NCBI GenBank assembly: GCA_035380245.1
Contig: DAOSXA010000001.1
Location: 936,716-1,000,715 of the forward strand
From: Candidatus Zixiibacteriota bacterium
Lineage (GTDB): Bacteria > Zixibacteria > MSB-5A5 > GN15 > FEB-12
Length of the DNA: 64,000 nucleotides
Direction of reading: 5' to 3'
The position numbers and the translations under genes were made by a program. The notes below the pieces were generated by a model. It was not told the origin of the DNA and did not search any database. It was given only the letters and a program-made list of their open reading frames with translations. This document shows, piece by piece, positions 34,529 through 43,162 of the stretch. Each line of letters begins with the position of its first letter. Positions within the stretch are counted from its first letter, which is position 1.

Positions 34529-35728
34529 CTAATTGCTTGCCGCGCGATCCATCTCTTCCTCGAACTTGGCCGCTACAGCGTCCAGTTCTTCGGCCAATTT
34601 CTCCGGATCCGGCGGTTCGGCCGACGGTCGGTTGACCTTCTTGTCGGCGTCCAGGACCTGTTGCCGACGACGATCCTCGACATAGTCATCGAGACGGTCA
34701 GTGGCGTTCGGATCATTGGCGCCGTTTTTCTTGACAATAAACTCCGGCGGGATATCCTCGGCGCGCGTGTTTGTCTCGATTATTCCCTCGTTGAAACCAT
34801 CCGGAATTTTATGGGTGCTTTCGGAGGGCTGCTCAGAAACCTCATTGGCTGGCTGCTGGTCCGTTTGTTCGACCGGGATCTGGGATGTAGCCTCGGATGG
34901 CTCTTCAGTCATGCTTGTACCGGACTGGTACCGCTCCAACGCGGCCGCCAACTCAGGATCGACCGGTTTGTCTTCCTCGACCGGTTGGCTCTCAGCGATC
35001 TCGGTGCGGTTGGTAGGCGTCTCGGACTCATTAATCAAAGATGAATCAGCCTGAGAAGCAACCTCGGTCGGTGCCGGCTGTTCTTCCTGAGCGGAGAGTT
35101 CATCGGCCTGAACCAGGTTCGAAGCCGACTTGGACTCTTCCTGATCATTCGATTCGGACTCGATAGGATGACTGCCGATCGTGCTCATGCCGTCCCGCTC
35201 GACTTCGTTGGAATCGGTTACCTGGATCCGGTCGGGATCCTCGTCAACCGACTCTTCCTCGTCGTGCCTGAGGGTGGGCATGGACTGCGCTAAAGCCTTA
35301 ACCATATCGAGGTGGGATTCGATCAAATCCTGTAATTTTCCGATATAGGCCCGCTTGACCAGGTCGGCCTTTTCCGTACGGGATTCTATATCCTCGAGCT
35401 GTTTTTCCTTGTCACCAACAAGACGCTCTGCCTCCCGGCGAGCCTCGGTCACGATTTTCTCCGCCTCATTACGAGCCTGCTGCAGGGTCTGATCGGCATT
35501 GCGGCGAGCGTCGATAGCGGCGTTCTTGATCGTGTCCTCGAACTGGCGAAGTCCCTCGAGCTGCGTTTTCAGCGAATCGGCCTGCATCGAGAGTTTCAGG
35601 TTCTCCTGTTTGGCTTCTTCCAGGGCGGAAGCGACCTGCTCCATGAAGTCGTCTACTTCCTCCTTGTTATAGCCGCGCATCTGAGTCGTGTACTCGAAAT
35701 TGCGGATATCGGTGGGAGATAGAGCCAT
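34529..35728 (-). CDS. DivIVA-family protein with long acidic tail
   Basis: The 399-residue protein opens with the DivIVA lipid-binding region (LSPTDIRNFEYTTQMRGYNK) and a coiled coil to about residue 160, as in proteins that mark curved membrane and organise division or polar growth. Residues about 165-370 are low-complexity, rich in Glu, Ser, Gln and Pro, and probably disordered, with a last short helix (KLAEELDAVAAKFEEEMDRA). I chose the ATG at 35728. The unusual tail is longer than the folded part. Confidence 0.85.
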   Translation of the reverse strand: MALSPTDIRNFEYTTQMRGYNKEEVDDFMEQVASALEEAKQENLKLSMQADSLKTQLEGLRQFEDTIKNAAIDARRNADQTLQQARNEAEKIVTEARREAERLVGDKEKQLEDIESRTEKADLVKRAYIGKLQDLIESHLDMVKALAQSMPTLRHDEEESVDEDPDRIQVTDSNEVERDGMSTIGSHPIESESNDQEESKSASNLVQADELSAQEEQPAPTEVASQADSSLINESETPTNRTEIAESQPVEEDKPVDPELAAALERYQSGTSMTEEPSEATSQIPVEQTDQQPANEVSEQPSESTHKIPDGFNEGIIETNTRAEDIPPEFIVKKNGANDPNATDRLDDYVEDRRRQQVLDADKKVNRPSAEPPDPEKLAEELDAVAAKFEEEMDRAASN

Positions 35729-35917
35729 TGTGATCTCGCTTATCTTTAGGTTATAACTCTTGCATTTCGTTTTCCCGGCCGATCGTTGTGTGCAAAAAAC
35801 GTACAAGCCTCGGCCGTTTGCCTATAGAGTTATTATCGCCACATCGGCCGGAAATATTAACGGTGGGAGAGGGATTGAGCCGAGGGGGGCGGCATCAAAG
35901 CCGAGGTTCATTCTTGA

Positions 35918-36064
35918 GAGCTATTGAAAAAAACACACGCCGGATGTTAGGTAAAACTCGGTTGTATCGCAGGTGATATAAGACCGCTCGCTACGTAAGG
36001 CTTGATTTTAACTGCAGCAGTGGGGATTGGACTCTGCCGCGAAAGGACGTTTTAAACACTCCCC
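35918..36064 (-). repeat. Dispersed inverted-repeat element, copy E (degenerate)
   Basis: Reverse copy, from CTATTGAAAAAAACAC to TTTTAAACACTCCCC. Both arms are recognisable but mutated (GATATAAGACCGCTCGC; GGATTGGACTCTGCCGC). It fills most of the roughly 380-bp gap between yggS and the divIVA-like gene; nothing else is seen there. Confidence 0.55.
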
Positions 36065-36111
36065 GAAGTCTTGAATACGGTTTCAGATGTGGAGAAAAAA
36101 ACCTGTGAGTG

Positions 36112-36801
36112 TTACCATTCCCTCGGGCCGAACAGCGCCGATCCGATCCGGATCATGGTTGCACCCTCGGCTATGGCCAACGGAAAATCACCTGACATGC
36201 CCATTGAAAGCGTATCGAACTCTTCCCCTACGATATCCCGCCCCTGCTTGAACAGCTCGCGGCATTGCGCAAAAGCCGCTCGTACGGCTTCCTCGTCGTC
36301 GGAATTGGGACCGACAGTCATGAGACCGATCAGGTCGATATTGTCCATCGAGTGGACCTGACGTACCAGCTCAAGGCAGGCATCGGGCGGAACTCCGTAT
36401 TTTTGTTCCTCACCGGAGCAATTGACCTCGATCAAACATTCAATCGTGAACTCATCGGCAGCCGCCTCTTTGTTGATTTCTTCGGCCAGTTTGAAGCTGT
36501 CAACCGACTGGATCACGTCGAATAACTGAACTGCTTTTTTGACCTTGTTGGTCTGAAGGTGGCCGACCATGTGAAACCGGGCAATACGACCGATTTCATC
36601 GAATTTGGTCTGGAATTCCTGAACCCGGCTCTCGCCGATATTATGGAGTCCGGCCGCAACAGCGCTGCGAATCACTCCCGCGGGATGGGTTTTAGTAATA
36701 GCGACCACGGTTATGTCGTCAACATCGCGGTCGTATTCCTCACAGGCGGCCAGAATTCGGCCGTGCAGGTCAACGATGTTCTTGGATAATTCCACTTTCA
36801 T
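36112..36801 (-). CDS. YggS/PLPBP-family pyridoxal phosphate homeostasis protein
   Basis: The 229-residue fold-III protein binds PLP without known catalysis and keeps vitamin B6 and amino-acid pools in balance. VVAITKTHP carries the PLP lysine (about residue 38). IGESRVQEF, FHMVGHLQTNKVK and LSMGMSGDFPLAI are all family signatures. The ATG at 36801 is preferred over a TTG three codons earlier; neither has a strong ribosome site. The often adjacent proC or sepF genes are absent. Confidence 0.95.
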   Translation of the reverse strand: MKVELSKNIVDLHGRILAACEEYDRDVDDITVVAITKTHPAGVIRSAVAAGLHNIGESRVQEFQTKFDEIGRIARFHMVGHLQTNKVKKAVQLFDVIQSVDSFKLAEEINKEAAADEFTIECLIEVNCSGEEQKYGVPPDACLELVRQVHSMDNIDLIGLMTVGPNSDDEEAVRAAFAQCRELFKQGRDIVGEEFDTLSMGMSGDFPLAIAEGATMIRIGSALFGPREW

Positions 36802-37041
36802 TTTAATCAAATATTTGAATATAGGAGAAAATGTGCAAGAGAAAACGACGGGAAGGAGGCAAAATCATTGATCAAAGCCTTTCTTCAACCGATTCGCAGG
36901 CAGCAGGATACCGTGGTGAGGGGATATCCCTCCTTGTAAAATTCGGGAAATAAGTTATCTTGTGTTTGAATAACAGAGGATTCGCACCTCTTGTGTTCGA
37001 CATCATGGAGTCAGCAAACCGCTCTTACGGAGGATTGATAT

Positions 37042-39069
37042 ATGCCCCGTTTGTTATATGTGATTTTTATCGTTGGATGCCTGTTATTGGCGGCTTTCTC
37101 CTCGGTCGCAGCACAGAACATCAATAAGTTGTTGATTTCGCCGCTTCAACCTGCCTCGCTTGACTACGGTGAGCACGTGACAATAAACTTTGCCTATGAA
37201 AACAACTCTGGTAAGGCTGCCTTTATTGTCGTTGAAGCCTATCACAACAGTCGTTTACCTGCCGGTTTTGAAGCGGCCGATCCGTTGTCCTGTCCCAACG
37301 GTTCCTCCGGTGCCGGCTCGATCTGGTTCACCATTAACTCCGGTGTCTGTCAGGTTGATGAAATCCGTATCTATATGGTGGACAAAGAGGATAACATCCT
37401 TTTCGAAGTTGGTACCACCTGCCAGTATTACTGGCCTGAGCACAGCCTTTTCAATATCGGATTCGATCCGGGTTCCGGAGGTTATGAGGAACCCGGCACC
37501 AGGGTGGATATAGATTTCGACTATTTCACTTCTGAGTCAGGCGGTATTCGCGTTTTTGTGGAACCTCGACTGGACGGTATCCCGGACGGAAACGCGGTGG
37601 TTTCACCGTCGTCGCTCTACCCGGTTGGAGCCGGTACCGGTTCCTGCTGGTTCGAAATTTCAACCGAGCAGGCCGAGATTAACAGCGTCTATTTCTATGT
37701 CACCAACAATGACCAGAGCGACACCCTGTTCGAGAAAACCTTGTCGGTCAATTACCACTTCGTCCCGAATTTCTATAAGACGGTTTTTGTTAACCCACAA
37801 CCGACTACGCTCAATATCGGCGAGTGGGTTCAGGTAAGTTTTTCGTATACCTGCAATTGGGACAACGGCGCCCTGTTTGCTCTGGATTGCCTTGAAGAAG
37901 GACTCCCTTCCGATAAGGACACGGTTATAGGCGGATTTACCGTGGAGGAGGGAATTGGCTATGACACCCTCTGGTTCACCTATACCGAGCCGGGACATGT
38001 TCAGCAATTGCAGATTCGTATGTACGATGCCGACAGCGTCGAGATGGCCTGCGGCTTTAACATTGGCGTCGCTTATGACTTCGTCAATCCGATTAACGAG
38101 GTGAACTCGATCACGCTTTTAACACCCAGTCCGGCTACGATCGACTGGGACAACAAGGTTCATGTTGCCTTCACTTATAATGCCTTCGATCCGGAGGGTA
38201 TAAAAATTCTCGTGCTTCCCTGGCTGGATGGTAGTATCAGCCCCTATGTTTCTTATTCCGGCACACCGATATATCCGGTTGGGGTTGGCGACGGCAATCA
38301 ATGGTTCAAGGCCGTTGATTGTGGCGCCCGAGTCGATGAAGTGCATTTGCGGGTAATGTCGACCGACAACAGCGTGATCTATCAGGACACCGGGATAGCT
38401 GTCGATTACGACTTTACGGGATCTCACTTCACTCTTACCGAGTTGACCCCCGCCTGCCCGGCAACGGTTGAAATGGGGGATGAGGTGGTCGTTAATTTCG
38501 ATTTCGAGACCATGTGCAATTCATCTTTCCGTACCTGGGTTATGCCGATGAGCGGCGGGAACGAGTCTCCCGGTGCGATCGTCGATCCCGGCTTGTATGC
38601 CTGGACTTCGACGGGCTCAGACAGCATGGCCTTCTCGATCAACAACGCCGCCGATGTGACGGTCGATGAACTGCGTTTTCAGATCAGAAGTATCGACTCA
38701 ACCGAATTGTACGACGAGTTATACTTCCCGGTCGAATACTATTTCACCGAACCGACCGATGTTGAAATTGCACGTCAGGAGGGCCTTCCGGAGCAATTCA
38801 GTCTGGGACAAAACTATCCCAATCCGTTCAATCCGAGCACTACGATCGAATACGGCATCCCCCGGAAAACGGAAGTACGTATCGGTGTCTATAATATCCT
38901 TGGCGGTTTGATTCGAACTTTAGTAAGTCAATCGCTGATTCAGGGACATTACCGGGTTGATTGGGATGGTACCGACGAATCCGGCCAGGCGGTATCTTCG
39001 GGAGTTTATTTCTATCGAATCGAAGCGGGTGATTATACCGAAACCCGCAAGATGATGTTACTCAAATGA
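37042..39069 (+). CDS. Secreted protein with five about 110-residue Ig-like repeats and a sorting domain
   Basis: The 675-residue protein has a signal peptide (1-24). About five tandem units of 105-115 residues follow, each with a PxxLxxGxxVxIxFxY start, a serine-rich loop, a G-x-x-x-W/F-F strand and a final V-x-E-I-R-I/V-x-x-x-D stretch. The units are too divergent for simple duplication and match no domain I can name. The FlgD-like sorting domain (about 580-675) has NPFNPSTTIEYGIP and SGVYFYRI. It is a likely surface or extracellular binding protein. Strong CGGAGG ribosome site; perfect terminator after it. Confidence 0.8.
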   Translation: MPRLLYVIFIVGCLLLAAFSSVAAQNINKLLISPLQPASLDYGEHVTINFAYENNSGKAAFIVVEAYHNSRLPAGFEAADPLSCPNGSSGAGSIWFTINSGVCQVDEIRIYMVDKEDNILFEVGTTCQYYWPEHSLFNIGFDPGSGGYEEPGTRVDIDFDYFTSESGGIRVFVEPRLDGIPDGNAVVSPSSLYPVGAGTGSCWFEISTEQAEINSVYFYVTNNDQSDTLFEKTLSVNYHFVPNFYKTVFVNPQPTTLNIGEWVQVSFSYTCNWDNGALFALDCLEEGLPSDKDTVIGGFTVEEGIGYDTLWFTYTEPGHVQQLQIRMYDADSVEMACGFNIGVAYDFVNPINEVNSITLLTPSPATIDWDNKVHVAFTYNAFDPEGIKILVLPWLDGSISPYVSYSGTPIYPVGVGDGNQWFKAVDCGARVDEVHLRVMSTDNSVIYQDTGIAVDYDFTGSHFTLTELTPACPATVEMGDEVVVNFDFETMCNSSFRTWVMPMSGGNESPGAIVDPGLYAWTSTGSDSMAFSINNAADVTVDELRFQIRSIDSTELYDELYFPVEYYFTEPTDVEIARQEGLPEQFSLGQNYPNPFNPSTTIEYGIPRKTEVRIGVYNILGGLIRTLVSQSLIQGHYRVDWDGTDESGQAVSSGVYFYRIEAGDYTETRKMMLLK

Positions 39070-39085
39070 GTTGAGAGTAACGCAT

Positions 39086-39118
39086 AAAAAAGGACAGGCC
39101 TGGCCTGTCCTTTTTTTT
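39086..39118. terminator. Bidirectional terminator
   Basis: AAAAAAGGACAGGCC and its exact complement are separated by one base, with eight T on the right. It serves the secreted-protein gene and the convergent 79-residue gene. Confidence 0.95.
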
Positions 39119-39131
39119 CGTTCGGTAAACC

Positions 39132-39371
39132 TCATGCATCTCGAACGAGTATTTCTTTCCGACGCGGATCGAAGCCGGATTGCTCGTGCTTGCTGTATTT
39201 GAATATCGACAGTCGATGCGCGAAACCGGCATCGGCCACGGACGCTTTCTTAACACGCACATCATTAACCAGACCAAGCAGATCAGCCAGCAGTTGTGCC
39301 GCTTCGCTTTCGGTCAGGTAAACTTCGACTTCCTTCATAGTCTGGTCATTATCCGGATCGTATATGCGCAT
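39132..39371 (-). CDS. Hypothetical 79-residue protein
   Basis: The small protein reads MRIYDPDNDQTMKEVEVYLT at its start, then a helix (EAAQLLADLLGLVND) and a C-terminal strand (RRKEILVRD). No Cys, membrane segment or known motif. The pattern of a strand, a Glu-rich helix and a strand resembles short conserved unknown proteins in this group. I prefer the ATG at 39371 because an upstream start adds 11 residues with no ribosome site. Confidence 0.6.
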   Translation of the reverse strand: MRIYDPDNDQTMKEVEVYLTESEAAQLLADLLGLVNDVRVKKASVADAGFAHRLSIFKYSKHEQSGFDPRRKEILVRDA

Positions 39372-39399
39372 GGTTTGTCTTTCTTTAGGGCACATTAAA

Positions 39400-39510
39400 G
39401 ACATGTCATTCGCGGCGGAGGCAAGCCCCGCCGCTACGCGTCGAAGCTCGCTGACCTCGCGAAGTGGCGGCCTTGTGTCACTCGCAAAACAGTCGTGTCT
39501 GAATGAATGT
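39400..39510 (+). repeat. Dispersed inverted-repeat element, copy F
   Basis: Forward copy. The first arm is perfect (GCGGCGGAGGCAAGCCCCGC); the second arm is near-intact (GTGGCGGCCTTGTGTCAC). The outer inverted repeats are largely lost. Confidence 0.7.
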
Positions 39511-39538
39511 CAGGGTGTCCAATTCCTTAAAATGTTCC

Positions 39539-40546
39539 TCAGGCATAGGTTAGATACGAACTACCGGGCGATTGACCTGCTCCGGCAAAGCGGTCGGCCA
39601 GCAATCCCGACGAATCGCTCCGGGAGGAGTAGAAATTTTCTATTTGGTCAATAGCCGTATCGACACGGTCGAAGAATCCGGTCACGGAATCTACTAATTG
39701 CTCACGAGCCATATCGACCAGTTCTCCATCGAAACCAAGTTCCTCAACTGCCATATCGAAATACTCGGTCGCCTGAGTTGTGAGACTCTGTTCAGCGGCA
39801 TCGAGATATTCCTCGGTTGCCTCGAAAAATCCGCTCAGGATATCAATCGGTGCACTCTCAGCAACCGACGCGGTGGTATTGAAATAGTCGGAAAGGCTTT
39901 CCGGAGCTGATTCCGCCAGGCGTGTGGTTTGTTTGTTGAAAGCGTTCATGTATTTGAGACTCATGCTCGTATCGAGACGATAGCGCGCCGCAAGATTGTT
40001 CGTGGCGGAGCGATGGCCGTTTTGTACCTGAAGCGACAATCCCCGCCGGACCTCGCTTGCTTCGGACAGGAAATTCCGGACCTGATATTGTCGGTTTTGC
40101 CAGTCGGATCGTGATGAAAAATTCGATGTTACTGATTGCGACGACCGCCTCAACGAACTGCTTTGATCCGAAACGTCGCTATACTCCCGTATTTGCTGAT
40201 ATCCTTCAAAACTCATATCGGCCGTAAGACCGAACGATGCTGCAGCGTATTCTTCCAGCGCCTGCATATCTCCGTTGGCAATCCGTGCCACGGTTCGGGA
40301 AAAGCTGCTGAGGTTGAACTGAAGCGTCATGGAATAATCGAGGCGTGCTTCACGCTCGAAACGATAGGTGCTGTCCGAATCGGAGGCAGAGCTCGGAACA
40401 TAGCTGTCGGTTGTTTCGGGTGTGGAGGTGGTTTCATCGGTCTGCTCAGTCTGACGGCTCAGGCCGGATTCGGCCAGGCGGTTCAGATCCGGCAATGGAT
40501 AGCTGCTGTTGGTCTGACTTTGGGCCAGCAAGTTCAGGAGATCCAT
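39539..40546 (-). CDS. Hypothetical 335-residue helical protein with a repeated LDYSM motif
   Basis: The protein has no signal peptide or membrane segment. The first 60 residues are Ser/Thr/Gln-rich. Two related segments occur, ARLDYSMTLQFNLSSFSRT (about 67-85) and YRLDTSMSLKYMNAFNKQT (about 188-206), suggesting an internal duplication. The C-terminal third is helical and acidic. No family is recognised; the Ser-rich, Gly-poor style is reminiscent of secreted or flagellar accessory proteins, but this is not evidence. Confidence 0.6.
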   Translation of the reverse strand: MDLLNLLAQSQTNSSYPLPDLNRLAESGLSRQTEQTDETTSTPETTDSYVPSSASDSDSTYRFEREARLDYSMTLQFNLSSFSRTVARIANGDMQALEEYAAASFGLTADMSFEGYQQIREYSDVSDQSSSLRRSSQSVTSNFSSRSDWQNRQYQVRNFLSEASEVRRGLSLQVQNGHRSATNNLAARYRLDTSMSLKYMNAFNKQTTRLAESAPESLSDYFNTTASVAESAPIDILSGFFEATEEYLDAAEQSLTTQATEYFDMAVEELGFDGELVDMAREQLVDSVTGFFDRVDTAIDQIENFYSSRSDSSGLLADRFAGAGQSPGSSYLTYA

Positions 40547-40724
40547 TTCTTGTCCTGTTTAAGGTCAACCGGTATGTTTTCTTTATCGGACGGAAACCGG
40601 AGAGTTATAAGTCTGTTTTAGATTTATGCGGCTGCGAGGTAAACTTGACAAACCGACCGGAGAATGTTATTTGCATTAAATTCAAAAGGTTTGCCAACAA
40701 ACATTACTGATAGAGGATTAGATC

Positions 40725-41210
40725 ATGTCTGCTGTTCATCATGACACTCTTATGGCTCTGACTGCCGGTATCCAATCCGAGGTCGCCAGTTATGTATTCT
40801 ATCGAGAGGCTGCCCTGAAAGACATCGACAATGAGGTTAAGGACATTCTCACCATGCTCGCTCTCGAAGAAAAAGACCATTACATGATTCTCGAACGGCA
40901 ATACGACGCGTTGGTCCGTAGTGAAAAATGGAACACCACCACCGATGCTCTGCGTAAGGAAGGCCTCCCTGAGGTTGATGAGGAGATGCAGGAGAAACAC
41001 CGCGAATTGATCGATGAAGTAACCGCGACAGGTAACGATATCCATAAAATACTGTTGATCGCTTTGCGCCTCGAAGAAGAAGCTTGCGATCTTTTCGATG
41101 ATGCTGTTCAGAAGGTCGATTCTGCGGAAGGCAAAGAGATGTTTCGTCGTCTTGCCAAATTCGAAGAAGGCCACGCTCGTAAAATTAACGAGTTGATAAA
41201 GAAGTATTGA
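40725..41210 (+). CDS. Rubrerythrin-like ferritin-fold protein
   Basis: The 161-residue four-helix protein has the di-iron ligand set of the rubrerythrin group: Glu19, ExxH at 49-52 (EEKDH), a Glu cluster at 117-119, and ExxH at 147-150 (FEEGH). No rubredoxin tail follows. It probably reduces peroxide or stores iron in the cytoplasm. It overlaps nothing and is convergent with the globin-like gene, 5 bp apart. Confidence 0.85.
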   Translation: MSAVHHDTLMALTAGIQSEVASYVFYREAALKDIDNEVKDILTMLALEEKDHYMILERQYDALVRSEKWNTTTDALRKEGLPEVDEEMQEKHRELIDEVTATGNDIHKILLIALRLEEEACDLFDDAVQKVDSAEGKEMFRRLAKFEEGHARKINELIKKY

Positions 41211-41215
41211 AGATC

Positions 41216-41662
41216 CTAAAGACGGCGGTCCGTTATCGGTAACAAGTAACGGACCGTGTTTTCATCGGTGCTGGTGATGATTGCGTAAAGCATGCCAATC
41301 GTTTCATCCCAGGCTGCTTCGTGATCGCGTGTCCAATCCTTACCGAAAAACTGCTCCAGTGTCTGTAGCAGGGTTTCTTTGAGGTATAGTTGTACCTCGG
41401 GGAGCATCCCCACATTCCCATATTTATTGTTAATCGTGAACAGCTCTTCTTCGAGCATTTCCGGTTTATCGTATAACATTAAAAAAGCCTCAATACAGAC
41501 GTAGAACATGGTCGATATCATCAACCGATCGTTGTCATCGAGCCGGTCGTGAGTTTCGGGGCTGACTTCTTTAAGAAGGCTATAGTACAACTCACGAAAT
41601 CTTGGTTGATCGGCCATGATTTGAGGCAAAGTTTCGGCGATGATATCAGCGTTTACTGGCAA
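41216..41662 (-). CDS. Globin-fold protein lacking the proximal histidine
   Basis: The 148-residue protein matches single-domain globins in its second half: YLKETLLQTLEQFFGKDWT then AAWDETIGMLYAIIT, the G-H helix pattern. The region that should hold the proximal heme ligand reads NNKYGNVG, with Asn where the HxxYG histidine stands, so heme binding as in normal globins is unlikely. Such heme-free globin domains act as sensors in some stress regulators. The TTG start at 41662 follows CCGGAG. Confidence 0.6.
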   Translation of the reverse strand: MPVNADIIAETLPQIMADQPRFRELYYSLLKEVSPETHDRLDDNDRLMISTMFYVCIEAFLMLYDKPEMLEEELFTINNKYGNVGMLPEVQLYLKETLLQTLEQFFGKDWTRDHEAAWDETIGMLYAIITSTDENTVRYLLPITDRRL

Positions 41663-41803
41663 TTAATACTCCGGACACAGATATTTTACACTAACTGATT
41701 GTATCGGATTACCTTCCGGAAAGCTGAAGTTACCCGATCGGGATTTATCGATGGATTCATCTTTTTTATTGTGAGGCAAACAGCCGAACGTTCATCTTAG
41801 AGT

Positions 41804-42955
41804 ATGATGAAACAAAGACATCTTAGCTGGATTGAACTGTCGCGCGACGCCCTGAACAGCAATATCGCCGCACTGGAACGTCTTGCGCGGGGACGAACAC
41901 TGGCCGTGGCAGTTAAAGCCAATGCCTATGGTCACGGTCTGGCTGAAATCGCTTCATTGTTGCAGGAAAACCCGGCAGTGGGAGCGCTTTCGGTCCATTC
42001 TGTCGATGAGGCAATCGGTGTCCGTGCTGCCGGTTGGGACCGCACGGTGATGGTGCTCGGTCCGACCGATATTAGTCAAATAGAGGCGGTTTTCGAGCAT
42101 GACCTCCAACCAACGGTTTTTGAAAAGACCTTCTTAAGCACTCTTGGCAAAGCGGCCGATAAACGCCGCCAGTCGGCTTTTACTCATCTCAAACTCGAGA
42201 CCGGCACCAACCGTCAAGGTATAACCGCCGCTGAAATGCCGGATTTTGCCAGGATATACCACGAGCATAAATACCTGGAGCGGCCTTACGGCGCCGGGAT
42301 GCATTTCGCCAATATCGAGGACACCACTAATCACGAATATGCTCGATACCAGTTGAAGCAATTTCAGGCGTTGCTCAAGGAAATGGCTCGGCTGGGAATC
42401 AAACCGAAGATCTGTCATACGGCGTCTTCGGCGGCAATGATTCTATTCGAAAAAACGCTGTTCGACCTGGTCCGACCCGGTATTGCCGTTTACGGTCATT
42501 GGCCCTCAAAAGAAACCTACCTGTCGTATCGCCTCGAAGGCAACGACAATGACCTGTTCCATCCGGTGCTGACCTGGAAGACGCGTATCACTCAGTTGAA
42601 AAAGGTGCCGCCGGATTCGTTCGTCGGTTATGGCTGTACTTATCGCACCACCTCGACTACCCGTTTGGCGATTCTCCCGGTCGGTTATTACGACGGTTAT
42701 GCCCGCTCACTTTCCAACACCGCTTATGTGTTAATCCGCGGTCGTCGCGCCCCGGTGCGCGGGAGAGTTTGTATGAATTTGATGATGGTCGACGTGACTG
42801 ACATCAAGGGTGTGAAGGTGGGGGATGAGGTAACCCTGATCGGTCGTGACGGCTCCGAAGTCCTGACAGCCGAACAACTCGGCGCCTGGGCCGACAGCAT
42901 CAACTATGAGATTCTTGCTCGGTTATCCCCGCTGATTCCGCGCATTATCAGGTAA
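41804..42955 (+). CDS. alr: Alanine racemase
   Basis: The 383-residue PLP enzyme makes D-alanine for peptidoglycan. The PLP lysine is Lys38 in AVAVKANAYGHG. Further motifs are HLKLETGTNRQG, ARYQL, a FDLVRPGIAVYG stretch, and the C-terminal-domain segment VGYGCTYRT, which carries the catalytic Tyr. RVCMNLMMVDVT is the usual end region. The length is typical. It has no clear operon partner. Confidence 0.95.
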   Translation: MMKQRHLSWIELSRDALNSNIAALERLARGRTLAVAVKANAYGHGLAEIASLLQENPAVGALSVHSVDEAIGVRAAGWDRTVMVLGPTDISQIEAVFEHDLQPTVFEKTFLSTLGKAADKRRQSAFTHLKLETGTNRQGITAAEMPDFARIYHEHKYLERPYGAGMHFANIEDTTNHEYARYQLKQFQALLKEMARLGIKPKICHTASSAAMILFEKTLFDLVRPGIAVYGHWPSKETYLSYRLEGNDNDLFHPVLTWKTRITQLKKVPPDSFVGYGCTYRTTSTTRLAILPVGYYDGYARSLSNTAYVLIRGRRAPVRGRVCMNLMMVDVTDIKGVKVGDEVTLIGRDGSEVLTAEQLGAWADSINYEILARLSPLIPRIIR

Positions 42956-43086
42956 GTTCAACGACTCCGTGAACAATTTATCGGGCACGCCTGGTTTCTT
43001 TCCCAAGTGAATTTCTTTATCGGCGAAGTGCTGGAATCTCCGTGTCGTATTGATCGCGCAAGGGCGGGAACTCTATGATATTTTGA

Positions 43087-43127
43087 TAAAAAGAAGAGGC
43101 CGCCTGTGCGTTTCTTCAGGCGGCCTC
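43087..43127 (-). terminator. Terminator of the HmuY-like gene
   Basis: An 11-bp stem (GAGGCCGCCTG / CAGGCGGCCTC) with a 10-base loop is followed on the minus strand by TTCTTTTT. Confidence 0.85.
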
Positions 43128-43162
43128 AGGGGGAGGTATGAGGTATTATGAATCAAGGATCT

